Source: Scatosoma sp048465415
GTDB lineage: Bacteria > Bacillota > Clostridia > Christensenellales > Borkfalkiaceae
Reading direction: 5' to 3'
NCBI GenBank assembly: GCA_048465415.1
Contig: DBFWLO010000009.1
Location: 62,001-126,000, forward strand
Length of the DNA stretch: 64,000 nucleotides
Below the pieces are notes generated by a model. It ran no database searches. It was not told the origin of the DNA and worked only from the letters and a program-made list of their open reading frames with translations. Of this stretch, positions 32,301 to 41,005 are shown in pieces. A program made the position numbers and the translations under genes. The first letter of the stretch is position 1. Each line of letters begins with the position of its first letter.

Positions 32301-33518
32301 TTAGAAATCCACGCGGGCGGCGCCGAGCGCGCGCACGGACGCGGAAAACACGTTTTCCCTGCCGAAGACGCGGGACATGCCGCGCGTATACGAAGCGTAT
32401 TCCCGGTCGGGAACGCAGGCTATCACCGTGCCGGAAAACCCGCCGCCGTGGAGACGGTAGCCGCCGCCGCTTAAAAGCCGCCCGGAGAGTTTGAGCGCCA
32501 GAGCGATCGGCTGGGAGGCGGAGCCGGGCACGAAAGCGTTCTGCAAATATTTCTGACTCGATTCCCCGCTCTCTTGCAAAAGCCGCAAAAACGTCGGCAT
32601 ATCCCCGCGTTTCAGCGCCTCGGCCGCTTTCCCGACGCGCGCGTTTTCCTCGAAAAAGTGAACCGCGCGCAGAACCGCGCGCTCGCCCGTCTTTTTCGCG
32701 AGCGCGGGGAGCGCGTTCCAGAATTCCCCTTCGTCGACTTCCCGGAGATATTTTTTGCCGAAAAACGCCGCCGTTTCCGACATCTCTTTGCGGATCGCCG
32801 CGTAGTGCTCGGTAAGCCCCGCGTGCGAGCCGCCCGTGTTTGTGACGACGAGCGTATAGCCTTTGGGGACGGGCAGGGACGAGACGAGCGGGGAATCGGG
32901 GTTTTGGAAATCGATCTGATTGAGTCCCCCGTAAGCGACGCCCGACTGATCGAGCAGGCCGCAGGGCTTGCCGAAATAGACGTTTTCCGCGCGGCAGCCG
33001 ATCTCCGCCTTTTCTTTGGGCGAGAGCCTGCCGCCGAGATATAAATCGTTGAAGATTTCCGCGACCAGGACTTCGAAGGCGGCGGATGAGGAGACGCCCG
33101 CGCCGCGGAAGACCGTGCTTTCCGTGTACGCCGTAAACCCGCCGGGAGAAAAGCCGCGGCTTTGTATCCCCGCCGCGACGCCGCGGGCGAGGGATGCGCT
33201 CCGCCCCGTCTCGTGGCGTTTTAAAGAAGTGTCCGAGAGCCGGAAGCGAATGGGCTTGAAGCCTTTGGAAACGATCTCCGTTACGCCGTCCCGCCGTTTT
33301 CCCACCGCGGCGACGATGTCGCAGGAGATCGCCGCGACGATCACCCGGCCGAGGTTATGGTCGGTGTGATTGCCGATGATCTCCGCGCGGCCGGAAGAGG
33401 AATAGAAAAATTCGGGCGGCCTGCCGGTCAGGTCGCGGTATCCTTTCGCGACGGCGGCGTAACGTTCTCTGATTTTGTTTTCGTCGGCGGCTTCGCCGTA
33501 GAGCGCGCGATAATCCAT
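32301..33518 (-). CDS. galK: Galactokinase
   Basis: GHMP kinase of 405 residues phosphorylating galactose at C1. Signature SSGRAEIIGNHTDHNLGRVI, ATP loop VFRGAGVSSSAAFEVLV, catalytic Asp in CGLLDQSGVAYGG, and C-terminal GGGYRLHGGGFSGTVIACV. The substrate signature reads GR-AEIIGNHTDHN where GR-(V/I)NLIGEHTDYN is the more common form, so specificity may be shifted within the galactokinase group. Upstream of galM in one operon. Confidence 0.93.
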   Translation of the reverse strand: MDYRALYGEAADENKIRERYAAVAKGYRDLTGRPPEFFYSSSGRAEIIGNHTDHNLGRVIVAAISCDIVAAVGKRRDGVTEIVSKGFKPIRFRLSDTSLKRHETGRSASLARGVAAGIQSRGFSPGGFTAYTESTVFRGAGVSSSAAFEVLVAEIFNDLYLGGRLSPKEKAEIGCRAENVYFGKPCGLLDQSGVAYGGLNQIDFQNPDSPLVSSLPVPKGYTLVVTNTGGSHAGLTEHYAAIRKEMSETAAFFGKKYLREVDEGEFWNALPALAKKTGERAVLRAVHFFEENARVGKAAEALKRGDMPTFLRLLQESGESSQKYLQNAFVPGSASQPIALALKLSGRLLSGGGYRLHGGGFSGTVIACVPDREYASYTRGMSRVFGRENVFSASVRALGAARVDF

Positions 33519-33637
33519 ACTCCCTCCCGGCCGCCGGCAGGGCGGCGTCTTTGGCGCGGCTTCGTTTGTATTTTTTATTATATCACAACTTTTTCTTTTT
33601 GTAAATACCGGAAAGGAATTTTACACAAAATAGGGGT

Positions 33638-33784
33638 ATGAAAAAAAATCTTTTGCCCTTTGCGGCGTTTATGTTTTTATGCGCGGTATTTTTATTGGCA
33701 GCGGGCATGAGTTTGCTGTTCCCGCCTTTGCCCGTTTCCAATCTTCCCGTCGTCCCCACCTTTCTGCCGGTGTTCTTTCACTGA
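33638..33784 (+). CDS. Possible 48-residue membrane microprotein
   Basis: Short frame of 48 residues: basic start MKKNLLPFAAF, a hydrophobic stretch MFLCAVFLLAAGMSLLF, then a Pro-rich end (PPLPVSNLPVVPTFLPVFFH). It is followed after 14 nt by a strong terminator, which supports a real transcript. The ribosome site AGGGG is very close to the ATG, so support is partial. No family recognised. The rest of the 33519-33859 gap holds the galK upstream region and the shared terminator. Confidence 0.45.
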   Translation: MKKNLLPFAAFMFLCAVFLLAAGMSLLFPPLPVSNLPVVPTFLPVFFH

Positions 33785-33797
33785 ATCTTCTCACCCG

Positions 33798-33851
33798 AAA
33801 AACGGGCCTTCGGGCAAACGCGTCCGCGTCTGTCTCCCCGGCCCGTTTTTT
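33798..33851. terminator. Bidirectional terminator between microprotein and pyrE
   Basis: AAAAACGGGCC / GGCCCGTTTTTT with a nested ACGC/GCGT stem in the loop. T-runs on both strands let it end the pyr operon and the small plus-strand gene. Confidence 0.85.
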
Positions 33852-33859
33852 ATTTTCGC

Positions 33860-34522
33860 TCAGTCCACGCCGTACCGCTTACGATAGCCGTACATAGCGG
33901 GAAGGTATTCCTTGCCCTCGACGACGCCTTTTTCGATGGCGGCGATAATGTCCGCCATCGTGACGATCGAATATACCTTGACGCCGAATTCCTTATACGC
34001 TTCCTGCACCGCCGAAGCGTCGCTTTCGAGCCCTTTTTCCATTCTGTCCACGGAAATGACCATGCCCGCCACCTCCACCTTCGCGGCGGCTTGGAGTTTG
34101 GGAAGGATCTCCCGCAGCGCTTTGCCCGAAGTCATGACGTCCTCCACGATGATCACCCGTTCGCCGTCCGTAAGGCTCTTGCCCACAAACAGCCCGCCCT
34201 CGCCGTGGTCCTTGACCTCTTTGCGGTCGAAGCAGTAATTCAGATCGGCGCCGTATTTTTCATAGAGGGAAACCGCTGTCGAAACGGCGAGCGGGATTCC
34301 CTTATACGCGGGGCCTACGAGCGTGTCCGCGTCGAGTTTGTTGTCGTGGATACAAGCCGCGTAATATCCGCCCAGTTTCGCGAGCTGCGCGCCCGTTTTA
34401 TAGTTGCCCGTATTGATAAAATAGGGAGCTTTCCGGCCGCTTTTGAGGGTAAATTCCCCGAATTTCAAAACGCCGTTCTCCACCATGAAACGAATGAATT
34501 CTTCCCGATAAGTCAATGCCAT
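33860..34522 (-). CDS. pyrE: Orotate phosphoribosyltransferase
   Basis: Transferase of 220 residues converting orotate plus PRPP to OMP. PRPP loop VIIVEDVMTSGKALREILPK, N-terminal FTLKSGRKAPYFINTG and GPAYKGIPLAVSTAVSL are canonical. Last gene of the pyrR-B-C-F-K-D-E operon, 19 bp after pyrD. Confidence 0.96.
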   Translation of the reverse strand: MALTYREEFIRFMVENGVLKFGEFTLKSGRKAPYFINTGNYKTGAQLAKLGGYYAACIHDNKLDADTLVGPAYKGIPLAVSTAVSLYEKYGADLNYCFDRKEVKDHGEGGLFVGKSLTDGERVIIVEDVMTSGKALREILPKLQAAAKVEVAGMVISVDRMEKGLESDASAVQEAYKEFGVKVYSIVTMADIIAAIEKGVVEGKEYLPAMYGYRKRYGVD

Positions 34523-34541
34523 TTTTCTTTCTCCTTGCCTT

Positions 34542-35456
34542 TTAACCGTTGAGCCGCAGCGTACCCGTCAGCTCGCTTACGTTTTTCACGCCGTGCGCGT
34601 CGCACCAGCGATTTAAGCCCGCGATGATCTCCGGGATTGCCGAAGTGTTGGTGAAATTTGCCGTGCCGACCTGGACGGCGGACGCGCCCGCCATCAAAAA
34701 TTCGACGGCGTCCTCCGCGCACGTGATTCCCCCCATGCCGACGACGGGGATTTTCACGGCCTGCGCCGCCTCGAATACCATTCTCACCGCGATCGGCTTG
34801 ATGCCCGCGCCCGATACGCCGCCTGTATTATTGGCGAGGATCGGCCGGCGTCTTTCTATGTCGATCGCCATGCCCGTGAAGGTGTTGACGAGGGAGAGGC
34901 AGTCCGCGCCCCCTTCTTCCGCCGCCGCCGCGTTCGCCGCGATGCTTTCGACGTTGGGGGAGAGCTTGACCATGAGCGGCGTCTTTTTGAGCGCGCTTTT
35001 CGCCGCCTTCGTCACCTCTTTAACGCTCTCGGGACGGATCCCGAAGGCCATGCCGCCGCAGCGGACGTTGGGGCAGGAGATGTTGAGTTCGATCATATCG
35101 ACAAGTCCGTCCAGCCGCTTACAGATTTTCGCATAGTCCTCGATCGTTTTGCCCGCCACGTTGGCGACGACCGCCGTGCCCGTGCCTTTCAGCCAGCCGA
35201 GGTCGTATTGAATGAAATGTTCCACGCCGGGATTTTGCAGGCCGACGGCGTTTAAAATGACGCCGCGCGACTCCGCGATACGGGGAGTGGGATTGCCCCG
35301 CCGCGGTTCGAGCGTCAATCCTTTGGTGGACACGCCGCCTAAAAGCCCCACGTCATAGAGCTCGGAAAACTCTCGGCCGAACCCGAACGTGCCCGACGCG
35401 GCGACGACGGGGTTTTTTAACGTTACGCCGCAGAGATTTATCGATAAATTCGCCAT
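34542..35456 (-). CDS. pyrD: Dihydroorotate dehydrogenase B, catalytic subunit
   Basis: FMN-dependent class 1B enzyme of 304 residues. VVAASGTFGFGREFSELYDV, GLTLEPRRGNPTPRIAE, ILNAVGLQNPGVEHFI, and the catalytic-Cys region ELNISCPNVRCGG identify the family; FMN phosphate binding is in GMGGITCAEDAVEFLMAGA. It works with the iron-sulfur/FAD subunit PyrK, encoded just upstream, to oxidise dihydroorotate with NAD+, as is common in anaerobes. Confidence 0.97.
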   Translation of the reverse strand: MANLSINLCGVTLKNPVVAASGTFGFGREFSELYDVGLLGGVSTKGLTLEPRRGNPTPRIAESRGVILNAVGLQNPGVEHFIQYDLGWLKGTGTAVVANVAGKTIEDYAKICKRLDGLVDMIELNISCPNVRCGGMAFGIRPESVKEVTKAAKSALKKTPLMVKLSPNVESIAANAAAAEEGGADCLSLVNTFTGMAIDIERRRPILANNTGGVSGAGIKPIAVRMVFEAAQAVKIPVVGMGGITCAEDAVEFLMAGASAVQVGTANFTNTSAIPEIIAGLNRWCDAHGVKNVSELTGTLRLNG

Positions 35457-35471
35457 GATCTTTTTCTCCCT

Positions 35472-36233
35472 TTAAAGTTCCGCGTCCTCGATATCGAAAA
35501 CGGGGCCGTCCTTACATACCCTCGCATGCTCGCCGTTGGTGAGATTGCAGACGCAGACGAGACAGGCGCCGATGCCGCAGCCCATGCGCTCCTCCAACGA
35601 CACGTACCCGCGGAGACGTTCCCTTTTCAAAACCGCTTTCAACGCGCGCAGCATGGGCAGAGGCCCGCAGGCGAGCACCAGATCGGGACGGGATCCGGGA
35701 TCTTTCGCAAGCGCTTCTTCAAAAGCCTGCACGGCGTTCATTCTTTCGCCGTAGCTGCCGTCGTCCGTGACGGCGGCGAGTTTATCGGCGCGTTGCAATT
35801 CGTCGAGACCGCAGACCGCCGCCCGATTGCGGAAACCGATATAGGCGGAGATCTCTTTCTTGTCCGCGTATTCGCGAATGACGGAGATCATCGGGAATAT
35901 CCCCACGCCGCCGCCCACGAGCGCGATTTTCTTTTCTTCGTCCTCGATGAAAAAACCGTTGCCGAGAGGCATGAGCACTTCCACACTGCTTCCCGCTTCC
36001 ATCGCCGCCAACGCCCGCGTGCCTTCGCCTTTGATCTGGAAACAGACCGTGATCTTTCTTCCGTTCGCCGCGCAGACCGCGAGCGGACGGCGCAAAAGAC
36101 GGGCGCCGCCCGTCGAAAGCGCGGCAAACTGCCCCGCGCGCACCGTCGCCGGCTCGGGGAGCTCGAAAGTGAGCGAGCGGACGTTTTCCGCTATCCGTTT
36201 GTTTTCGACGATCGTCGCCGTATATTCCCGCAT
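35472..36233 (-). CDS. pyrK: Dihydroorotate dehydrogenase B, electron-transfer subunit
   Basis: FAD and [2Fe-2S] protein of 253 residues. FAD site RLLRRPLAVCAANG, NAD site KIALVGGGVGIFPMISVIRE, and the cluster cysteines in ERMGCGIGACLVCVCNLTNG plus the later Cys in ARVCKDGPVFD. Passes electrons from PyrD to NAD+. 15 bp upstream of pyrD. Confidence 0.96.
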   Translation of the reverse strand: MREYTATIVENKRIAENVRSLTFELPEPATVRAGQFAALSTGGARLLRRPLAVCAANGRKITVCFQIKGEGTRALAAMEAGSSVEVLMPLGNGFFIEDEEKKIALVGGGVGIFPMISVIREYADKKEISAYIGFRNRAAVCGLDELQRADKLAAVTDDGSYGERMNAVQAFEEALAKDPGSRPDLVLACGPLPMLRALKAVLKRERLRGYVSLEERMGCGIGACLVCVCNLTNGEHARVCKDGPVFDIEDAEL

Positions 36234-36255
36234 GATTTTCCTCCGTGACGGTTTT

Positions 36256-37164
36256 TTATCCGCCCATTCTGCCGATGGTTTCCGACAGATCTTTCCGCAT
36301 GGCGATCGCCGCCGCGCGAGCCGCTTCGTAATAGGTTCCGCCCGTCTTTTTATAGGCGCAGAGGATACCGCGGGAGTTATTGACGACGCCGCCCAGCCCG
36401 CCGCGGCCGAAACAGCGGCGCAGCATTTCCGCGTTCCCGCCCTGCGCGCCGTAGCCGGGAATGAGGAAAAAGGTATGCGGCAATTTTTCGCGCAGTCTCG
36501 CCGCTTCCTCGGGGTGCGTCGCGCCCACCACCGCGCCGACCGCCGAATAGCCGTATTTGCCGATCGTGCTCTCTCCCCATTTTTCGACGAGTCCGCCCAT
36601 ATACTCGTAGACGGGCGCGCCGTTTTCGAGCAAAAGGTTTTGCAGTTCCCCGCTCGAAGGATTGGACGTTTTGACGAGCACGAAAACGCCTTTGTCCCTG
36701 GCCGCGCAGGTCTCGACGAAGGGCGAAATCCCGTCCGTGCCGAGATAGCCGTTGATCGTGAGATAGTCGGCGGGGAACGCTCTCAGCTTATTGCCGTTCA
36801 CCTCCGTTTCCCCTAAAAACGCTTTGGAGTAGCACGCCGCCGTCGAGCCGATGTCGTTGCGCTTGGCGTCGGCGATGACGACGAGGCCCTTTTCCGCCGC
36901 GTACGCAAGCGTCTCCTCGAACGCTTTCAGCCCCGCCACGCCGTACATCTCGTAGTAGGCGATCTGCACTTTCACCGAAGGCACGACGTCATAGAGCGTA
37001 TCGATGAGTTTTTTATTGAAATCGAAAATCCGTTCCGCCGCCGCGGAAAAATCCTTCGCCCCCGCCCGCATTTCCTCGGGGAGATAGTCGAAACTGGTGT
37101 CCAATCCCACGCAGGTGGGGTTCTGCAAGCCGACGATGCGCTCGATGAGCCTGTCCGTAATCAT
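36256..37164 (-). CDS. pyrF: Orotidine 5'-phosphate decarboxylase (type 2)
   Basis: Decarboxylase of 302 residues, longer than the 230-residue type 1 form, matching subfamily 2. The N-terminal VGLQNPTCVGLDTSFDYLPE and the catalytic Lys/Asp array in VVIADAKRNDIGSTAACYSK are clear. ATG 37164 follows AAAGGAG; the frame to 37194 is an artefact. Converts OMP to UMP. Confidence 0.96.
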   Translation of the reverse strand: MITDRLIERIVGLQNPTCVGLDTSFDYLPEEMRAGAKDFSAAAERIFDFNKKLIDTLYDVVPSVKVQIAYYEMYGVAGLKAFEETLAYAAEKGLVVIADAKRNDIGSTAACYSKAFLGETEVNGNKLRAFPADYLTINGYLGTDGISPFVETCAARDKGVFVLVKTSNPSSGELQNLLLENGAPVYEYMGGLVEKWGESTIGKYGYSAVGAVVGATHPEEAARLREKLPHTFFLIPGYGAQGGNAEMLRRCFGRGGLGGVVNNSRGILCAYKKTGGTYYEAARAAAIAMRKDLSETIGRMGG

Positions 37165-37195
37165 GCCTTTTTCTCCTTTTGCGTTTAAACGCATT

Positions 37196-38461
37196 CTATG
37201 CCCTGTATTTGACGTTTCCGTCGATGATCGTATACTTTATCGATCCCGCGAGTTTAACCCCGTTAAAGGGCGTATTTTTGCCCTTGGAAACGAACGTGGA
37301 GGAATCCACGACGTATTCCTCGTTCAAATCGACGATCGTGAGATCGGCGACGCCGCCCTCTTCGATCGCGCCGCCTTCGAGTCCGAGGATTTCCGCGGGG
37401 CTGCCGCTCATTCTCGCCGCGAGCTGGGGAAGAGTCAGAAGGCCGGTTTTATAGAGATAGGCGACCGCGAAACCGAAGGAGGTCTCGATGCCGCTGATGC
37501 CGAACGCCGCGAGGTTATATTCCACGTTTTTGTCGTTCTTATGATGGGGCGCGTGGTCGGTGACGATACAGTCGAGGGTGCCGTCTTTGAGGCCTTCCAG
37601 AATCGCCTGTCTGTCCTTCTCTTCGCGGATCGGAGGATTGACTTTCGTGTTGGTGTCGAAGCCGGTGACGATCTCGTCGGTCGCCGCAAAGTAGTGCGGG
37701 CAGGTTTCCGCCGTCACTTTCACGCCCGCTCTTTTCGCGTCGCGGATCAGCCGTACGCCGCTGTACGTGGAGACGTGGCAGATATGCACGGGCACGTTGA
37801 GGCTTTCCGCGAGGGAAATCTCGCGGGCGATGATCACGTCTTCGGCCGCGCGGGGAATGCCTTTGAGCCCCGCGAGCGTCGAGTGATAGCCCTCGTTGAC
37901 GACGCCGCCGTCGGCGAGTTCGTCGTCCTCGCAGTGGCAGAGGCATTTGACGCCGAAACCGCTCGCGTATTCCATGGCGAGGCGCATGAGGCGGGAGCTC
38001 TTCACCGTTTTGCCGTCCTCGGAGACCGCTACGGCGCCCGCTTTTTTCATTTCGCCGATGTCCGCGAGCTGTTCGCCCCGCTGGCCTTTGGTGATCGCGC
38101 CGATGGGACGGACTTTGCACAGCCCCACTTCCTCGCCGCGGCGGCGGATATAGGTCACTACCACTTTATTGTCGGCGACGGGATCGGTGTTGGGCATGCA
38201 GCAGATCTGCGTGAAACCGCCTTTAACCGCCGCGCGGGAGCCGCTCTCGATGTCTTCCTTATACTCGAAGCCGGGCTCGCGCAGGTGCACGTGCATATCG
38301 ATGAGGCCGGGAAAGACGTGCAGTCCCTTCGCCTCGATCACCTCTTCGCCTGCCGCCGCTTCCAGCCTGTCCGCGATCTTTTCGATCCTGCCGCCGACGA
38401 CGCGAAGATCTTTTTGTTCCACCGCGTCCTTGAAAACCACGCTGCCGTTTTTAACGATCAT
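37196..38461 (-). CDS. pyrC: Dihydroorotase
   Basis: Zinc amidohydrolase of 421 residues (type I). Metal ligands in PGLIDMHVHLREPGFEYKED, then HCEDDELADGGVVNEG, HICHVSTYSGVRLI and the C-terminal Asp in CIVTDHAPHHKNDK. Closes carbamoyl-aspartate to dihydroorotate. 31 bp before pyrF. Confidence 0.97.
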   Translation of the reverse strand: MIVKNGSVVFKDAVEQKDLRVVGGRIEKIADRLEAAAGEEVIEAKGLHVFPGLIDMHVHLREPGFEYKEDIESGSRAAVKGGFTQICCMPNTDPVADNKVVVTYIRRRGEEVGLCKVRPIGAITKGQRGEQLADIGEMKKAGAVAVSEDGKTVKSSRLMRLAMEYASGFGVKCLCHCEDDELADGGVVNEGYHSTLAGLKGIPRAAEDVIIAREISLAESLNVPVHICHVSTYSGVRLIRDAKRAGVKVTAETCPHYFAATDEIVTGFDTNTKVNPPIREEKDRQAILEGLKDGTLDCIVTDHAPHHKNDKNVEYNLAAFGISGIETSFGFAVAYLYKTGLLTLPQLAARMSGSPAEILGLEGGAIEEGGVADLTIVDLNEEYVVDSSTFVSKGKNTPFNGVKLAGSIKYTIIDGNVKYRA

Positions 38462-38499
38462 TTTTTTATACCTCGCTTGTTTTGCTTAAATTCCGTTTC

Positions 38500-39426
38500 T
38501 CAGACGGATTTTCTGTACTGTTCCAGCAGGAACAGAAGCGCCATTCTCACCGCTACGCCCGAAAGCACCTGATCCTCGATGCGGCTCGCTTCGTCGTCGA
38601 TGACGTCGCTCGTCAGTTCCACGCCGCGGTTGACGGGGCCGGGGTGCATGACGATCGCGTCCGGGGAAGCCAGGGAAAGTATTTTCTCGTTGACGCCGTA
38701 AAACTCCGCATACTCGTTGAGGGAAGGGAAATTGCCCGCCTGCTGGCGTTCAAGTTGGATTCGTAGCCCCATGACCACGTCCGCGCCCTCCACCGCCTCT
38801 TCCCGGGAGGAGCACAGTTTCGCGCCCAGGCGGTCGATCCCCTTCGGGATCAGCGTTTCGGGGGCGTACATTTTTACCTCCGCGCCCAATTTGGAGAGGC
38901 CGAAGAGATCGGATTTCGCGACTCGGGAGTGTTTTATGTCGCCCAGAATCGCCACTTTCAGCCCTTCGATCTTCCCGAACTTCTCGCGCATGGTGCACAG
39001 ATCGAGGAGCGCCTGCGTGGGGTGCTCGTTCATGCCGTCGCCCGCGTTCAGAACGCTCGCCTTCACCGTCTTGGCGAGGAGATAGGGCGCGCCGCCCATC
39101 GGGTGGCGAATGATGATGAAATCGTTTTTCATCGCGTCGAGCGTCTTGCCCGTGTCGACGAGCGTTTCGCCCTTCGCAACCGACGAGGAGCCCGCCGCGA
39201 TGTTGATCGTGCTCGCGCCCATGTATTTGGCCGCCAGCTCGAAGCTGGTGCGGGTGCGGGTGCTGTTCTCGTAAAAGAGAATCGTCGCCGTGCACCCTTC
39301 CAGGTGAGGGAGTTTTTTGATGCCCTGTTTTAAAAGCCGTTTCATGTTCGCCGCCGTGTCGAGGATCTCGTAGATCTCCGCCGCGCCCGCGTCCACCAGC
39401 CCGAGCATATCCTTTCTTTTAAGCAT
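38500..39426 (-). CDS. pyrB: Aspartate carbamoyltransferase, catalytic chain
   Basis: Transferase of 308 residues. Carbamoyl-phosphate loop FYENSTRTRTSFELAAKYMG, HPMGGAPYLLAKTV, DGMNEHPTQALLDLCTMREK and HPGPVNRGVEL are all present. No regulatory chain pyrI is in the operon. AAAGGAGG precedes the ATG, which overlaps the last 8 nt of pyrR. Confidence 0.97.
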   Translation of the reverse strand: MLKRKDMLGLVDAGAAEIYEILDTAANMKRLLKQGIKKLPHLEGCTATILFYENSTRTRTSFELAAKYMGASTINIAAGSSSVAKGETLVDTGKTLDAMKNDFIIIRHPMGGAPYLLAKTVKASVLNAGDGMNEHPTQALLDLCTMREKFGKIEGLKVAILGDIKHSRVAKSDLFGLSKLGAEVKMYAPETLIPKGIDRLGAKLCSSREEAVEGADVVMGLRIQLERQQAGNFPSLNEYAEFYGVNEKILSLASPDAIVMHPGPVNRGVELTSDVIDDEASRIEDQVLSGVAVRMALLFLLEQYRKSV

Positions 39427-39967
39427 GTCCGTCCTCCTTTCCGATGACGATCTTATCCTCCGCCGCGCCCAGTTCCGTGAAGTATGCCTCCACGTATTCG
39501 CTGCGGGCGGTGGGTACGTTTTTGCCTACGAAATCGGCGCGCACGGGAAGTTCCCTGCCGCCGCGGTCGACGAGTTCCAGAAGCCGGATCGCTTGGGGCC
39601 GGCCGATCCTGAAAATCGTTTCGACCGCCGCGCGCACGCTTCGGCCCGTGCGCAGCACGTCGTCGCAGAGCACGACGATTTTATTCTCCACGGAAAAACC
39701 GAGCTTATTTTCCGTATACGCGGGCACAAAAAAAGCGGAGACCAGATCGTCGCGCCGCATACCGATGTCGATGCCGCCGCAGGGAACGTTTATCCCCTCG
39801 GCTTCCCAAAGACAATCGCGTATGCGCTCCGCCACGATCTCCCCGCCGCGTTTGATGCCTACGAGCACCACTTCGTCCAGATTTCCGTCCCGCTCCGCGA
39901 TCTCGTGCGCGAGCCGGACGAGCGTCCGCCGTATTCCGTTTGCATCCATGATGACGTGCTCTGCCAT
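39419..39967 (-). CDS. pyrR: PyrR pyrimidine-operon attenuator / uracil phosphoribosyltransferase
   Basis: Protein of 182 residues. PRPP loop KIVVLCDDVLRTGRSVRAAV, N-terminal MAEHVIMDANGIRRTLVRLA and GIKRGGEIVAERI are PyrR-like. In Firmicutes PyrR binds pyr mRNA with UMP and promotes termination. A leader terminator sits right before its ribosome site. ATG 39967 follows GGGGAGAGG; the frame happens to stay open 65 codons further to 40162, but that start lies in the promoter -10 region and is rejected. First gene of the pyr operon. Confidence 0.95.
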   Translation of the reverse strand: MAEHVIMDANGIRRTLVRLAHEIAERDGNLDEVVLVGIKRGGEIVAERIRDCLWEAEGINVPCGGIDIGMRRDDLVSAFFVPAYTENKLGFSVENKIVVLCDDVLRTGRSVRAAVETIFRIGRPQAIRLLELVDRGGRELPVRADFVGKNVPTARSEYVEAYFTELGAAEDKIVIGKEDGHA

Positions 39968-40150
39968 AGCCTCTCCCCAACGAAAAATGAAAAAAGTCCC
40001 GGGCGCCGTTATGCCCAAGACCGCAACTTTTCCCTTTCGTCTCCCGAAGCCCGCCGTTTTATTAAAAGCGCGCGTAAAAAAACCTTTCTTCGGAAAATAT
40101 GCAGAATTTCGTCTTGTCGGCATCACGGTACCGCTCTTAAAGATGATTTT
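39968..40150 (-). promoter_or_regulatory. pyr leader with attenuator
   Basis: Leader of about 175 nt. On the minus strand CCGAAG pairs with CTTCGG about 45 nt later (a candidate anti-antiterminator). The terminator GTCTTGGGC (40021-40013) / GCCCGGGAC (40004-39996) then TTTTTT lies just before pyrR. This is the expected place for PyrR-dependent attenuation. The canonical PyrR box (UCCAGAGAGG) is not clearly visible. Confidence 0.6.
39990..40021 (-). terminator. Leader terminator of the pyr operon
   Basis: Nine-pair stem GTCTTGGGC / GCCCGGGAC (two G-U pairs) followed by six T, upstream of the pyrR ribosome site. Confidence 0.75.
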
Positions 40151-40179
40151 ATTATAGCACACTCTTTTGCAAATGTAAA
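40151..40179 (-). promoter_or_regulatory. Promoter of the pyr operon
   Basis: TTTACA, 17-nt spacer, TATAAT on the minus strand. Confidence 0.83.
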
Positions 40180-40207
40180 GAATTTGAAAGGCTGTTTTTT
40201 AAAAAGC

Positions 40208-40903
40208 TCAGTAAATTTTTATCAGTTTGAAATCCGTCTTATCGCAGGAGGTGAGATAGTATTCCACGCCGTTCTTTTCCGTACGCAGAGGAAAATACAC
40301 GGGGCCGTGGAGGTGTCCGAATACCACCTTATCGACTTTATTCTCTTCAAAAAGCGTCGTGAAAAGACTGGCTTCGCGGCGGACGTTGAAGGGCGGATAG
40401 TGAATGAGCGCAATCGTCTTGTCCCCTTCTGCTCTCTGCGCGCCCGCGCACCCGAACGCCAGACGAAAGCGCTCCGCTTCGCGAAGATAGAGTTTTTGGT
40501 CCCGGTCGGTGTAGTCGGGACTTCCCGGGCACGTCCAGCCGCGGGAGCCGACGATCACGTATTCCCCGAGCTTCACGCTGTCCGTCTGCAAAAAAAAGAA
40601 ATCGGGAGCGGGCGCGCGGTCGCGGAGTTTGGTGATGCCGTTCCACCAATAATCGTGGTTGCCGCGGATAAACACCTTTTTGCCGGGCAAAGGCGCGAGC
40701 GAGCGGAGGTCTTCGAGCGCGCCGTCCAGTTTCATCGCCCAGCTGATGTCGCCGGCGACGAGCACCACGTCTTCGTCCGTCACTTTTTCCCGCCAGTCGG
40801 CTTTTATTTTCTCGAAATGCCCCTCCCAGTTGCCGCCGAAAATATCCATCGGTTTTTCGGCCGTCGCGGAAAGGTGCAGATCGCTGATCGCGTAAATATT
40901 CAT
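40208..40903 (-). CDS. Calcineurin-like metallophosphoesterase
   Basis: Protein of 231 residues with the dimetal phosphoesterase motifs ISDLHLS, VLVAGDISWAM, FIRGNHDYWWNG, ALIHYPPF and VFGHLHGPVYF. The set resembles a cytoplasmic phosphohydrolase subgroup (YkuE/YpbG-like, 'GNHDYWW'). ATG 40903 lies only about 7 nt after a TATAAT, so the mRNA may be nearly leaderless. Substrate unknown. Confidence 0.92.
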   Translation of the reverse strand: MNIYAISDLHLSATAEKPMDIFGGNWEGHFEKIKADWREKVTDEDVVLVAGDISWAMKLDGALEDLRSLAPLPGKKVFIRGNHDYWWNGITKLRDRAPAPDFFFLQTDSVKLGEYVIVGSRGWTCPGSPDYTDRDQKLYLREAERFRLAFGCAGAQRAEGDKTIALIHYPPFNVRREASLFTTLFEENKVDKVVFGHLHGPVYFPLRTEKNGVEYYLTSCDKTDFKLIKIY

Positions 40904-41005
40904 GCCGCCATTATAACAGATTTTTCCGCGAAAGGCAAGATTTTTCGCTTCCCGGCGCAAAGAAAAGAAAATTCCGTCCAGGTATTGATTTTTTGCGGGA
41001 CATGA

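Noticed and set aside
37097..38572. 491-codon plus-strand frame opposite pyrC
   Set aside because: Antisense shadow of a certain gene; same for the long plus-strand frames at 39425-41005, 30235-31044, 50165-51739 and 57566-58636.
39968..40162. 65-residue N-terminal extension of PyrR
   Set aside because: The upstream ATG lies in the promoter -10 region and the terminator hairpin is inside it; family length and the GGGGAGAGG ribosome site support ATG 39967.
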